DNA of 64,000 nt from Patella vulgata (GCF_932274485.2 NC_065886.2:48223501-48287500); one strand, 5' to 3'; counted from the stretch's first letter, positions 24,429 through 36,093 are shown. Made by a program: numbers and translations. Notes: generated by a model not told the origin, from the letters alone.

Positions 24429-25121
24429 CTACTCGATTGCCATCTTTGGAACCATCTGTATAAATTGGAGCATAATCACCATATTAGACCTTAACTCCCT
24501 GAAGAGAGATTGAAACGCTCTGGAACTAGTATCTTTCTTTTTGTTTTTTGTAAGATCGAGATCGATCTTGGGGGGAGATATAGACCATGGTGGTGTCTCA
24601 AAGAAAAGGGTATTCGCAATGCTGTCTTGACTGATTCCAGCCTGAGACAAAAGGGGTTGAATGCGAATACCAAAGGATGGAATAACATTAGTTTTCAGTA
24701 AATATAGATTTTCATGATAGGGTCTAAATATGGTGTTAAATGAAATATGATGAGGCAGAAATGCAATTTTGGTAGCATACTGCAGTGCAAGTTTATCACG
24801 TTTGTCGTGCAATGAGGTCTCGTGCACCTCGACGTATAAACTCTGCATATGAGATGTTCGGAATGCTCCTAGACTGATTCTAAGTCCTTGGTTGTGTATG
24901 GTGTCGAGCTCTTTGAGATAAGACTCACGGGCTGACCCATACACAATACACCCATAATCGAGTTTAGATCTTATTAATGCTCGATATAATCTGAGCAGGA
25001 CCTTACGGTCTGCTCCCCAGTCAGTGTTTGATAAGACTCTCAATATGTTGAGGGCTTTCAGACATTTCTTCTTGAGGGTTTTGATATGGGGGATAAAGGA
25101 TAATTTCTTATCAAATATCAA
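24429..25121 (-). pseudogene. LINE ORF2: thumb/connection region
   Basis: Open for 230 codons. FDKKLSFIPHIKTLKKKC, then LLRLYRALIRSKLDYGCIVY, the conserved post-RT motif of I/Jockey-type LINEs, then PPWSISPPKIDLDL. It is followed by a frame break and a shortened RNase H region. It matches the plus-strand copy at 58,440-59,200 and the end of the LINE at 63,481-63,906. Confidence 0.85.
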
Positions 25122-25199
25122 ACCCAGGAATTTTGTTTCATCTACAACTAGAATGGGGTTTCCACCCAGTGTAAGCTCCGGATCAGGATCTAAACCTCT

Positions 25200-25769
25200 T
25201 CATTGACAAAAGTGCATACAAACTGTCTTGGATTTCGAAAATCGAAATCCATTGTCAGTTGCCCATCGTTGAATAGAATTCAAGCAAAGCTGCAACTGAC
25301 GTTCGATTGTCTGCATACTTGTCGATCCGTAACACATCTGAAAGTCATCAACATAAAGAGAGCCGTCGACCCCACGTTTAAGGCACGATGGTATGGTATT
25401 TATCTTGATGAAAAAAAGAGTGGGAGATAGTATACTTCCCTGAGGGACTCCCATTTCCTGGGGAAATGGGTCAGAGCATATTGATCCCAAGCGTACCTTA
25501 AACGACCTATCTTCTAAGAAATTTTTAATGAAGATAGGTAAGCGACCCCGCAGACCGAGGTTATGCAGGTCGCGCATGATACCATATTTCCATGTGGTAT
25601 CATAAGCTTTCTCCAGATCAAAAAATATAGCAACTAAATGTTGTTTCTGGATGAAAGCATCACTGACAAATGTTTCAAATCGAACGAGATGATCAAGAGT
25701 GCTCCTTTGGGACCGAAATCCACATTGGAGGTCTGTAAATGAGGTTGTTGGACTCAAGGTACCAAACAA
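25200..25769 (-). pseudogene. LINE ORF2: reverse transcriptase core
   Basis: Contains the RT motifs in order: CGFRSQRSTLDHL, FFDLEKAYDT with the first catalytic Asp, GVPQGSILSP, and SLYVDDFQMCYG with the YVDD catalytic pair, then GFRFSKSKTV. All expected catalytic residues are present in this open stretch of 190 codons, although the whole ORF2 is broken on both sides. In a working element this makes cDNA at the nicked target. Confidence 0.9.
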
Positions 25770-25877
25770 GCCTTCGACTGATCAATCTCTCCATGGTTTT
25801 GCAAATGCAGCTAGTCAAAGCGATCGGACGATAATTGGTAGGATTCGTAGGATCTTTCCCCGGTTTAGGGATGGGAA

Positions 25878-26597
25878 TTATTTAGGCTTCACGCCATGAA
25901 GGGGGAAATTCCCATCAACCCAAATCCGGTTATAAAGATCTAATAATATTAATAGTGTAGAAAAAGGTAAATGTTTTAATTTCTGGTACTGAATTTCATC
26001 TGGACCAGTTGCAGTATCCAGAGCCCTTTTAAGAGAATCACGGAGTTCAGCAATAGAAAACTTGTCATTATAACATTCATCATTACGGGACTTGAAATGA
26101 AGTCGCCTTTTCTCCTGTTCGTGTTTAATGTCCCGAAAGGCATAAGAGGAGAAATTGGATGATGAATTGAATGACATTGTACTGGCCAGGGAATTAGCAA
26201 TTTCAGGAAATTGTGTTAAGGTGGTATTGTCAACATGTAGATGGTTAACTGATAATGCACTACTTTTACCTTTAATTCTACGAATCTTATCCCATACCGA
26301 TTTGGAAGTGGTACGGGAATTGATCCTTGAGACATATCCTTGCCATGAAGATTTGCGTCTTAAGATACATTCACGCTCTCTAAGTGCGGATTTGCAATCG
26401 TTATTATAACATGGTTTATTGAAAGAGAAGAGACACAAAGATTCAAAAAGAGCCCAATCAGTCATATGTAACTTCCACCTCTGCGGTCTTTCAACCGGAG
26501 AGGGACCATTATTATCTATCAAGATGGGAAAATGGTCACTACCACATAGATCTTCATTTACTCTCCATGTAAAATCCTGAAACAGACCGGAGAGCAA
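25878..26597 (-). pseudogene. LINE ORF2: end of endonuclease and pre-RT linker
   Basis: Begins within the AP-endonuclease-like domain (GSDHFPILI, its last conserved motif) and continues through the linker (SSWQGYVSRI, KIRRIKGKSSALS, FSIAELRDSLKRA, ATGPDEI) to DLYNRIWVDGNFP just before the RT palm. The endonuclease active-site start is missing through 5' truncation. Near-identical linker sequence occurs at 55,347-55,985 and twice at 56,464-57,060. Confidence 0.85.
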
Positions 26598-26644
26598 ATG
26601 GTTAGATCAAGAGAAGAAAAAGAAGCTGTGGCAGGATGTAGCTA

Positions 26645-26850
26645 TACTATAAATATGGGTATCAAAAAGCCTAATCCGGAAACCTAACTCAAACCTAATA
26701 ATAGATATCGGTGGACTAATGAACCCGCGGACTAGTGAACCTTAAACCTAACTCAAACCTAATAATAGATATCGGTGGACTAATGAACCCGCGGATTAGT
26801 GAACCAACGGACTAGTGAGCATTCCCCAAAAATGTGTACCCAATCAGTTT
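26645..26850. repeat. Direct repeat with GGACTAGTGAACC units, copy 1
   Basis: About 200 bp repeated at 27,290-27,491 with few differences. Each copy holds an internal tandem duplication of a unit of about 60 bp containing ATAGATATCGGTGGACTAAT and CCCGCGGACTAGTGAACC. The pair brackets a LINE endonuclease remnant. Confidence 0.8.
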
Positions 26851-27245
26851 AAAACTATACTGGGAGATGTTAGGGTAAGATCATGTTGGGTAGCACCCAG
26901 TTTGTTGCCTGAACCGATACATATTGGATCACCGTTATTTAATAGAGCTAGATAAAATTATTCAGTTTATCTTCAGCATTACTATTAAAGGTAGTGCCCC
27001 AAGTGAAGTGGTGACTGTTAAAGTCTCGACGTGTAATAATATCTTTACTTTTTATTTGTTCATATATTTTTTATACGCTTCTTCCTCAATGATTTTACAC
27101 GGATTATAATTGTTAACTACGGTCATATTTTGTTTGTCGGTTGTAGCTAATTCCAAGCCGATGACCTCAACTTCACCAGCGTCAATTCTAATAAACTGAT
27201 ATGAGAGTTGTTCACTCACAAACATTGCAACAACCCCCCTTTCAC
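26851..27245 (-). pseudogene. Endonuclease remnant of a second LINE type
   Basis: Minus-strand translation gives MFVSEQLSYQFIRIDAGEVE, VEVIGLELATT, then after frame changes RDFNSHHFTWG and DLTLTSPSIV. DFN(S/G)HH and the following W are the endonuclease signature of I/Jockey-type LINEs. The residues differ from the main LINE family here (DFNGHHSLWG), so this is another lineage. It may belong with the ORF1 remnant at 28,230-28,830 on the same strand. Confidence 0.7.
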
Positions 27246-27289
27246 TAGTCCGCGGGTTTACTAGCCCACCGGTATAAGAAATATACTAT

Positions 27290-27491
27290 ACTATAAATAT
27301 GGGTATCAAAAAGCCTAATCCGGAAACCCTACCCCTAATAATAGATATCGGTGGACTAATGAACCCGCGGACTAGTGAACCTTAAACCTAACTCAAACCT
27401 AATAATAGATATCGGTGGACTAATGAACCCGCGGATTAGTGAACCAACGGACTAGTGAGCATTCCCCAAAAATATGTACCCAATCAGTTTT
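27290..27491. repeat. Direct repeat with GGACTAGTGAACC units, copy 2
   Basis: Second copy of the block at 26,645-26,850. Just before it (27,240-27,275) is a partial inverted copy (CACTAGTCCGCGGGTTTACT), so the LINE remnant is partly enclosed by inverted sequence as well. Confidence 0.75.
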
Positions 27492-27547
27492 GGGCCGTTC
27501 TGCTTTGGACCTAATTTTGTTTCCTGTATGCACATTACCGTTGTTCG

Positions 27548-27810
27548 TTTCGGGTGGGCAGATGGTTAGCACGTGTGCGCTGTATCATAAGGTCTGTCAT
27601 TGAGTCAACTGGCGTGGTTTCGATTCCCCGGTTGTACGTGACAAGGAGTAGGATCGTCTGTCCAACCTCGTGGGTTTTTTCCGGGTCCTCCTCCCCCCCC
27701 CACTGTTAAAAGACCCCTACACACAAGCGAATTATTGAAATAAAACTGAACCATGTGTTAGTCCCGAAATGACGTAGTTTGTGTCGAGTGAACGTTTAAC
27801 CCTCTCTCTA
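27548..27810 (+). mobile_element. tRNA-derived SINE, second family
   Basis: Head with RNA polymerase III promoter-like boxes: an A-box-like GATGGTTAGCACG and a B-box GGTTTCGATTCCCC, spaced as in a tRNA. The body has CCAACCTCGTGGG and CCGGGTCCTCCTCC, and the end runs into CTCTCTCTATCTCTCTG. It is not the same as the SINE at 52,010. No coding capacity. Confidence 0.75.
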
Positions 27811-28229
27811 TCTCTCTGTTCGTTTCGGATTTTTTCTTTTCACGTGGGATCTGCTCTCCCTTGGTTTTATTAGGCCGGTGATTGGTTGAGCGTTTGTTAG
27901 ATATTATCTTCTTTTTATCCGATTCAGCTTTCTGGGTATTGATTAAGGACTGTGCTACTTATTTTTTACACTTTTTTAATAACTTTAATTACAGAGTCCT
28001 TGTCCGTTGAGAGTTATTTATATAAGTGATTACACATATTTGGGTGTAGTAATTATGTGATTCTTTCGGGTTATCCTTAGTAAGTTTGATTTAACAGTGA
28101 ACATATTTTGCCCTTCAACGCTCCCTTATCGTGTATCCCTGGATGACATTAAAAATAATTTTGAACAAATTTGTTCTTAATATATTGAATTCTAAGAATT
28201 TCTTTTATTTCAACGAATTGGTGCAAGTT
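27811..28229. other. Unassigned AT-rich spacer
   Basis: No reading frame or shared repeat recognised. Confidence 0.3.
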
Positions 28230-28830
28230 TTGTCAGTTGGCTCGTGACCTTTTCGACACATTACATTTTAATATTTCAGATGAGCAGGTATTACTGCTGT
28301 GCGAGTCTGAACATTTCTCGCACATTGATTTACCAATGCAGTGAGATTCGTTATGTCCAAACTTTTGACAGTTTCTACATATTTTGACATGGGGAATATA
28401 CGGGTACACTGTTCTTATCTGATGGCCTAATTTTATTTCTTCCGGGACCTGTCTTTTTTTTAAAGGTGACGTGTATGGTTCCTGATTTTTTGCCATCTGG
28501 GATTCTGTACCTATATACACTAATAACTTCATACCTATTGGATTGAGGATCTTCTAAGAGTTCTTCGTTTGAGTATTCACATGGGACGGCATGAATAATA
28601 CCCAGCTCCTGGGAGATAGGGGTTGGGCAATTGCCACGTCTACCCCGTTTACTTGTCCAATCTTGCACGCCATTTCTGCATCGCTGGCATTTTCAATGGC
28701 CAGTTTTTCAGTATTTTTATTTCGGTAGTGTCTTTTATTCCCCCATTTGGTTTTGATTTCGTCGCCGATAGTTTGGGTTTTTATAGCTCTAGCTTTTGTG
28801 TGATTCTTACACTTTACTATGACCACTTAG
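28230..28830 (-). pseudogene. LINE ORF1 (nucleic-acid-binding protein) remnant
   Basis: Minus-strand translation in three overlapping frames. An N-terminal piece has KCKNHTKARAIKTQTIG, a middle piece IIHAVPCEYSNEELLEDP and SVYRYRIPDGKKSGT, and a C-terminal piece PYIPHVKICRNCQKFGH. The last carries CCHC zinc knuckles (CRNCQKFGHNESHC, CEKCSDSH). ORF1 of I/Jockey-type LINEs has this layout and coats the element's RNA. Several frame shifts make it a relic. It could be the ORF1 of the endonuclease remnant at 26,851-27,245. Confidence 0.75.
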
Positions 28831-29244
28831 CTATATTCTATTTTATTATTACTACTTCTCCTGTTTGTAACTTTAAAAGAGCTGGGTGATGGTGTGTTTA
28901 ACAGACTTTCAATATAATTTGTAACCGCCATATTGGATTCTATGTAAACAAAAATTTCTCGAGATAACAATTTGAGATTTTGATTGAAAGTTTGATGTTA
29001 TTTACTGCAACAATAAATCCACCGACTTTATTATATTAGTAAATCTTAATATATAGTCAATTTCTGCTTAGCTTGTAATGTTGAATTATCTTTGGTTGCT
29101 ACGCTGTGTCAATACAATACGTCCGTTCAATTCAGTGATAGGATCGACAATGAGTACATCCCTGTGCAATTGGGATGTATAGTATACAGTTGTTGAGGAA
29201 TAACATCCTAATAAACATTTGGTTACTCTGACGTCACTGGTTAT
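28831..29244. other. Unassigned spacer
   Basis: No convincing gene, RNA or repeat. Confidence 0.3.
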
Positions 29245-30635
29245 ACTTATACGCCCACATTTCCATGCGGATGTATATTTTCGTCGCCCCTGTCCGTCCT
29301 TCCGGACGTCCACAATTGTTTGTGAACAGTCTACAGGCCACAATTTTTATCCGATTTCAACGAAACTTGAAATATAGGTTTATCACCCCAAGATCTCGGT
29401 TCCTTTCGATATTGGCATGTATCAGACTGTAACTTCATGGATTATGACCCCTGATTGTACAAAAAAACAAGTTTTTAGCTTGTGAACACTGTAGAGGTCA
29501 CAATTTTTATCCGATTTGGTTTAAACTTGAAATGTATGCTTATAACCCAATGATCTCGGTTCCTTTCGATATTCGAATTCCTGAATTATGGCCCCTGATT
29601 GTACGAAAAATCGCGTTTTTAGCTTGTGGACCCTATAGAGGTCATAATTTTTATCCGATTTAAAAAACCGTATTATTATATCACCGTTACACCCTAAGGA
29701 CGACTGAGTTCAAATTTCGTGAAAATCAGCCCAAAACTGTCAGACAAAATGGCCGCCCTTCGTTCTCAAATAGCGTAAAAATATGGTATATCACAATGTT
29801 TATCCGATTTTGTTGAAACTTAAAATGTAAGTTTATAACACAAAGATCTCGGTTCCTTTCGATATTCGCGCATATCGGGCCGTAACTTCAGGAATTATGG
29901 CCCCTGATTGTACGAAAATCGTTTTTTTAGCTTGTGGACCCTATAGAGGTCATAATTTTTATCTGATTAAAAAACCGTATTATTATATCACCGTTAAACC
30001 CTAAGGACGGCTGAGTTCGAATTTCGTGAAAATCGGCCAAAACTGACCGAGAAAATGGCCGCCGTTCGTTCTCAAATAGCGTGAAAATATGGTATATCAA
30101 TAGAGGTCACAATTTTTATCCGATTTTGTTGAAACTTGAAATGTAAGTTTATAACCCAAAGATCTTGGTTCCTGTCGATATTCGCGCATATCGGACCGTA
30201 ACGTCCTGAATTATGGCCCCTGATTGTACGAAAAATCGCGTTTTTAGCTTGTGGACCCTCTAGAGGTCATAATTTTTATCCGATTTAAAAAAAACGTATT
30301 ATTATATCACCGTTACACCCTAAGGACGGCTAAGTTCGAATTTCGTGAAAATCGGCCAAAACTGACAGACAAAATGGCCGCTCCTCGTTCTCAAATAGCG
30401 TAAAAATATGATATATCAAAGTTGTGGACCCTATAGAGGTCACAATTTTTATCCGATTTTGTTGAAACTTGAAATGTACGTTAATAACCCAAAGATCTTG
30501 GTTCCTTTCGATATTTGCGCATATCGAATTGTAATTTCCTGAATTATGGCCCTTGATTGTTGGAAAAATCACTCTTTTTTAGCTTGTTCTCTATCCATCT
30601 CTCGAAAATGTGGGCGTATCCTGCCTGGCAGCTGC
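29245..30635 (+). repeat. CGCCCAC-type element with tandem monomers of about 295-335 bp
   Basis: Begins TATACGCCCACATTTCCATG and ends AAATGTGGGCGTATCCTGCC, so its ends are inverted. Inside, the landmark TTCCTTTCGATATT recurs at 29,560, 29,853, 30,169 and 30,502, spacings of 293, 316 and 333 bp, showing tandem monomers. Each monomer has a stretch reading AAAATGGCCGC. No open frame of note. The GCCTGGCAGC(T/C)GCTGG beyond the right end is shared with the block at 60,758, so the element reaches slightly past the hairpin. Confidence 0.8.
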
Positions 30636-30907
30636 TGGTGTTTTGTTTGATTAAGAGTGTTTTCGATTATTGGCTAAATCGTTTTCAGGGATTGAATGAA
30701 TATACCTCAATTAATTATGAATGGATTTGAATTAAATGTGTTTCAAGTGTATTTAGTAAAAACTGACTTTAAACAACATAACACATTAATATGGTCATTA
30801 TCATGTTCTCGTAAAAGACCAGCCCAGTTTAATATTTTAAGAATCTGGGTGACTACTTTTAAAGGTCTGTGGATGAATGATAAAACTCATAGAAATTTTG
30901 CGTCAAA

Positions 30908-31305
30908 ATGGTTACATACTACCTACTATATATGTGCTTATATTTTGGCATCACTATTTTATTTCTGCTTTCTAATTTGCTAGGTGTTGAAGGTAGCTGT
31001 CGTTTTCCATCCTTTTTGCAACCCCCCATTGTTATGGGAGAGACGAAACCATGGAATACGGAAACATGGTGGATCAATTTGAAACACGATGTCAAGTGGT
31101 TGCAGAAACAGGACATATTTATTGAAGGCAACAGTTTGTGGCGGCATCGAGAACGTAATATGAAACGATGTGATCGCCTTGGAAGAAGTGTATATTCAAA
31201 AAGTAGTTTTGGGCGCTGTTCAGAAAGAGAATTAGTGTACAACAGAACTTGTTTAACCAGCGAAGGATACAATACGTTCAGAATTATTCAATACAACTTA
31301 GACAG
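30908..31305 (+). CDS. Host gene exon 1: secreted, cysteine-containing protein
   Basis: ATG in strong context (AAAATGG) with an in-frame stop 18 bp upstream (30,890-30,892), so this is a true start. Residues 1-29 form a hydrophobic signal peptide ending near LLGVEGS. The mature part starts CRFPSFLQPP and has W-rich (NTETWWINLKHDVKWLQ) and Cys-containing (KRCDRLGR, FGRCSERE, NRTCLTSEG) stretches. It opens 132 codons and ends GACAG|GTTAGT, a splice donor, two bases into a codon. I do not recognise the gene. The 'C-F-P' start and spaced cysteines recall uncharacterised invertebrate extracellular proteins (DUF7042/7044-like), a weak inference. Confidence 0.75.
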
Positions 31306-31490
31306 GTTAGTTAATATTAATTTTAACCTTTTATGTATTCTACGGGTGAAATAGAATTGCAATAGTAGAACATGCCAAAAGAAGAAAAACCAAAATAGTT
31401 GTTACGCAAGGGAAATACGTATATGCTAAGACAAGTGTTTGTGTTCATCACAATATGTTATCATTTAAGTCAAATGAGCAAAAGCTAGCT
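31306..31490. other. Start of the long host intron
   Basis: Begins GTTAGTTAAT. No coding signal. Transposon sequence starts shortly after. Confidence 0.5.
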
Positions 31491-31519
31491 TCGTCTCAAC
31501 AACCGTGATCTTATAAGTA

Positions 31520-32150
31520 GGATGGTCCATAAGAAAATATCCCCATCGACGAAAATTTGATCTGTCGAATACGGTGGTCTATAAGATCTTTAGAATTGCG
31601 ACATTAGATTTTAAAACCTGTGTGACATGGGGTAAATTTTCTTCCACCAGCCTAAAAAAAGTCGTTCACAGCTGACATGACGTCATCATTACTAGGAAAA
31701 TGACGACCGGTTAGTTCCTTTTTATTTTTGGGAAACGGGTGAAAATCTGACGGGACCAAATCGGGCCAAAGCATTACCAGGATCTGCTTAAAAGCGGTGC
31801 AGATTGTCACGGGGCGTCAGGAATCTGACTCGTTTCTGATCAGCAGTCAAGAGCTTTGGCACCCATCTTGCAGAAACTTTTGTCATTCCTAACTCGTTAG
31901 CGATAATGTGCTCAACCCTGTCATGAGAGATGCCCACAAATCGGGTCAAAACATTACCATGATCTGCTTAAAAGCGGTGCAGATTGTCACGGGACGTCAG
32001 GAATCTGACTAGTTTCTGATCAGCAGTCAAGAGCTTTGGCACCCATTTTGCAGAAACTTTTGTTATTCCTCATTCGTTAGCGATAATGTGCTCAACCCTG
32101 TCATGAGAGATGCCCACAACACTGGCAATATGTCCAGTGGTCAATCTGAG
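31520..32150 (-). pseudogene. mariner-type transposase relic with internal duplication
   Basis: Minus-strand translation gives LTTGHIASVVGISHDRVEHI (a helix-turn-helix piece), SAKWVPKLLTADQK, and further on PDLVPSDFHPFP with the third Asp of the DD34D triad. AVNDFF follows. The region with the first two catalytic residues is deleted. A 180 bp stretch (about 31,758-31,937) is tandemly repeated at 31,938-32,117, an in-frame duplication of 60 codons. Several stops. This is true mariner, distinct from the Tc1 families. Confidence 0.8.
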
Positions 32151-32159
32151 ACAGGGTAG

Positions 32160-32425
32160 GGTTACGTCGTGACTATCCTTCGTCACGGCACTAAATAAAG
32201 AATTATATATGACACTATTCTGTGTCTCGGCAACAAAAAGGAATTAGCTGTGATATTATCGTATAGGACTTTCTTTGACTTCACGTTGTGGGATCAATTA
32301 TTTCAATCATTAACTAATTGACTCTGGAATACCGTTTATGTTGTTACTAAGTTTATATAACAAATACAGCAAACTACAAAGGTTAAATACAGGAAAACTA
32401 CAACATCTATTATAGATACTTTAAG
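32160..32425. repeat. Unclassified repeat, copy of sequence at 43,465-43,700
   Basis: Shares long near-identical stretches with 43,465-43,700, such as TTTCTTTGACTTCACGTTGT, CGTTTATGTTGTTACTAAG and AAGGTTAAATACAGGAAAAC, in the same orientation. No coding signal. The class is unknown. Confidence 0.75.
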
Positions 32426-33295
32426 AGTTATTAAAACATCCACGGTCTGAGTTTAACGGTCTCATTACCCGCTCTCGCCTATATAGAAGTATAATGCGTC
32501 AGCTGTTAGGGCGGGACAATTACTATTTTGGGGGAAGTGTTCCGTATAGGCACCGTTTAACGTCAACATTATTCTATTTAATTGGACTAATCTGTGCACG
32601 AGATGTCTGGACGATAGTACCCTACTTTTAGCAATTGATAGTGGCAAGAACTGTCTGTGAGTTGGTCTAAGAAACTTGAATCTTGCAGAATACCTACTTA
32701 GCCTATTTCTCGTTGTCCCCCATTTGTTTAACAACTTCAGTATATTAAACAGCGTACATATAATAGAACTAAAATGACCCCTATAGTATTACAACACGCG
32801 CCTTAGCAATGCGTGAAATAAACACTTGCTTAATTAACGCATATTATGTCACATGCAATAAACACAATACAATATATACATACTTTCGGAATGGCATTTC
32901 AACATTGCCATTCCATGCCGCTAACAATCTTTAAATAATCACTAATAACAGTTACTAAACACTTTTTGTATGTCCTTTAAATATCTCAAGTTCTACTTCT
33001 ACAATATCATTACACAGATAAACATGCTACAATAATATAAGTTCACTGATTCACTCTCAATAACTTTACTGTTTTCTAACACTAAATGAATTTCATTGTT
33101 CTATTCAGTTTTGTGTACTGTAAATTTGATGATCCCGAACCATATCTTCTTGCATACTGGAATTCCCCTAACTGGCTCGTCTTTACTGGGCTTAACGGTA
33201 AAGTACATTACTTCCCGTAACCGACCAGTGTACTTGCTCAAGTAGACCAGTATTAAATCAATTTCTTTACCCTTAATTTGTAACATTTATTTCCA
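32426..33295. other. Unassigned intronic DNA
   Basis: One 89-codon minus-strand frame (32,465-32,734) without motifs; I regard it as chance. No repeat found elsewhere in the window. Confidence 0.4.
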
Positions 33296-33693
33296 GTAGT
33301 AAAATACAGTACTTAAAGGGTTATTTCCGGTAGGGGTTATCTTCCCCTGTTTTGTTTACCTTAGCAACGTCTGAAGAGTTATCCCCCTTTTATTATGGGC
33401 GTGGTTGTTGACCCTAGTTACGATAGAATCACGTGATAACGACGTAATATGAACACCTTGTCCGTTTAAATTTGAATTGTTGGGTGTGTGTGTGTTTGTA
33501 ATGTTGTCCGCCTTTTTTTAAAGGGGTGGGTGTTAACGGTTAATTGTAGTGCCGATGGAAACCCGTGGCAACTAGGTAATATGAAGTTGTGAGTTTAAAT
33601 TTGAATTGTGGATAGGGGGGGGGGGGTCACCGTAATGAGCGTGCGTAGTTCACCTCGAACCCGCGCACCGCCCGCCCAGTCCAACCCGCCCGC
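33296..33693 (+). repeat. Palindrome, outer left arm
   Basis: Reverse complement of 39,632-39,929, from AGTAGTAAAATAC at the outer edge to the GC-rich CGCACCGCCCGCCCAGTCCA block. The right-hand copy lacks about 110 bp found here (around 33,405-33,515). The arm then breaks at 33,693. The next 2.4 kb has no partner, and pairing resumes at 36,094. Confidence 0.85.
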
Positions 33694-36093
33694 GGACGCT
33701 CTGATCATATTTTTATTCAATGTATTATTGGTGGTGTGAAACAAAATGTTTTATTTGAACCGCTTGGGCCCCGTCTCGCCACGCCCCAACGTCTTTTTCG
33801 TCGTCGCTTCAACCCAAAGACCAAAACATGTCCTAAAAGACATTCCCGTCAATTGTATAGTTAATTGTATTTGTTAATTGTATTTGTTAATTTTATTTGT
33901 TAATTGTATTTGTTAATTGTATTTGTTAATTGTATTTGTTCATTTAGTCTTGTTATTTCCTCATTTAGTTGATTATTTATAATCTAATTATTCATAATCT
34001 AATTACTTTTTTTTCATGAATTCTTTTTCATGAATTCTTTTTCATGAATTTCTTTTCATGAATTATTCATAATTCAATTATTTTTTCATTATTTTATTAA
34101 TTAATTTCTTTTCATTAATTTTTTTTTTTATTAATTTTTTTTTCATTAATTCTTTTTTTTTTCATTAATTCTTTTTTATTTCATTAATTCTTTTTTATTT
34201 CATTAATTCTTTTTTTTTCATTATTTTTATTTTTTTTTTTTAAATTTATTTTTATTTATCTAAATTTGGTGAAATTATTTACTGGTCTGGTGGTAGTTCT
34301 CAATTTGATCTTTTGAATTTCACGACCAAAATTTGGTTTTAAATAAGAGAAATGAAACGAGTTTTAACGTCCATACTGACTAATAGGGACTAGATTAATA
34401 TTTTGGAACTTGAATATTCTCAGATGTCACCAATCAAACAATTGTAGTCATTTGTAGTATTAAGTAATATATTAATTAGTATATTAATTGTTTATATTAA
34501 TTGTTTATATTAATACAAGCTGTACATTGTTAAGGTATGAGAAATGTTTTAAAATGATAATTGTAGTCATTATCGTATTAATTAATATGTTAATTAGTAT
34601 ATTAATTGTTTTATATTAATTCGGGTTAGTCTAACCCTAACATACTTAAATGTTTTTATTTTAACATTTGAAATATATTTAAGAAAAATAAAATTGGTTA
34701 GTTCTTTAAAAACCAGATTAATAATATTAATATTACATTATGTATTTAACAGATGTTTTTCGGGGTAGTAGGTGAACTTTTGACCGATATTCTAAAAAAT
34801 GCAATGGACCTTTTTAAATATGCCAATAACCTCTATATTCCTTCCAGGCCAGTTATTTTTATTTATTTTTTTGCCGAGTTGTTAAAAAATTACAATCTCT
34901 ATGCTGTTGACGCGTAAGAAAATGTTTTTTAAAAAATGACCAGATCATTGTAGTAATTAACGTAATAATTAATATGCGAATTAATTATATTATTTTATAT
35001 TGATTAGGGTTAGTAAAAACCGACATACTTCAGTATGATTTTTTTTTTTTATCTTAGCCTTTGAAATATATTTAACAAAAAATATAAGAGGTGACCTGTT
35101 TTAAAACAAACTGACGGTTAACACTAGATAATGTACTTAACAGATGTTCTAACCGATGGCTTTTGATTTTAAACTAGATAAAACATAATATCTTGCAGTA
35201 AAACATTCCATCCACATATATGTGTGTTACATACAGATGTAATCATGTGATCTGTTTAAAAAAAAGGAGCGGCTTATTTAAAAGCTGATGACGAAGCACC
35301 ATTCCTTTGTTCAATGCCAATCTTTCAGTTCTTCGCGTGGTGGTTGACCTTTGGACCGATATACTAAAACTTAATCTGGAACTGTTTGTAAACTTTTCCA
35401 TTGACCTGATTTCATCTAAAATGCAAATGACTTGCGAAATACACAATTGTCATTGGTTTTCTAGGTCTTGCATGAAATGGAAATTCACCGAACATGCAAA
35501 TAATTTGTGACATACACTCCCTCATTGGTTCTGTTAGATGACCTTTATGCCGTCTGAACCGTATATGTAAATGACCTTGTTTCTGTGGTATATAACCACG
35601 ATTCCATAAGACCTTCTTACCATTTTTCAAACTTGTGTATCAAAGGAATCCCTTCTATCCTTATAGATTTTTCATTCATTAGTTGTTGTTTTTTCAATAA
35701 GTGATGTACATATGATTTATTTTAATTTGTTAAAATCATTTACCGATTATTTGTAGATATTTTTTTTAATTTGATGGAAAGTTTGCTTCTGTAGTCAAAT
35801 GTTTGAAATTTGAACAATATTTTATCTGCTGATAGTTTTATATTTAATGAAAAGTTTTAATAAAATGTGGTGGTATGATGAATTTGTTCCAATATTTGAA
35901 TTATGAAAATAGTATGACCAAGTTTCCATGACCGAAATATGTTCCTTATATAAATGGGTTTTATTTTCGTTACACAGTATTTTAGATTCGATTTATATAT
36001 TATAGCGGTGGTCACTGTTATCTTGTATGGAGTAATGACATGTTTTAGCACCATGTAATTTAATATCTTGAGAACTAAAGAAAATGTCTTCTG
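33694..36093. repeat. Unpaired 2.4 kb of the left palindrome arm, AT-rich simple repeats
   Basis: Contains a 13 bp tandem repeat (TTAATTGTATTTG, about seven units, 33,859-33,940), runs of TTTTTCATGAATTC (34,003-34,080), and CATTAATTCTTTTTT units (34,085-34,240). At least two copies follow of a roughly 385 bp AT-rich monomer with AGTATATTAATTGTTTTATATTAATT-type and TTTGAAATATATTTAA motifs (about 34,545-34,690 and 34,925-35,075). The monomer's relative forms the palindrome centre at 36,960-37,100. No gene seen. Confidence 0.7.

Larger units (their letters stand above)
23791..26640 (-). mobile_element. I-group (Nimb-like) LINE, 5' truncated, decayed
   Basis: Read on the minus strand, the order is the end of the endonuclease (GSDHFPI), a pre-RT region, reverse transcriptase, thumb/connection, RNase H remnants, 3' UTR and CATTT tail. 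An RNase H domain plus a single-ORF2 layout points to the I group. The 5' end stops within the endonuclease near 26,640, a normal result of incomplete target-primed reverse transcription. At least two frame breaks separate the readable blocks (around 25,770-25,880 and 25,121-25,200), and part of the RNase H region is missing. Confidence 0.85.

Noticed and set aside
30696-30983. 95-codon frame overlapping host exon 1 in another frame
   Set aside because: No motifs. The 30,908 frame has the better start context, a signal peptide and a splice donor.
33859-33945. Regular 13 bp repeats as a CRISPR-like array
   Set aside because: Units are contiguous with no spacers, in AT-rich simple repeats of an animal intron. 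It is a minisatellite.
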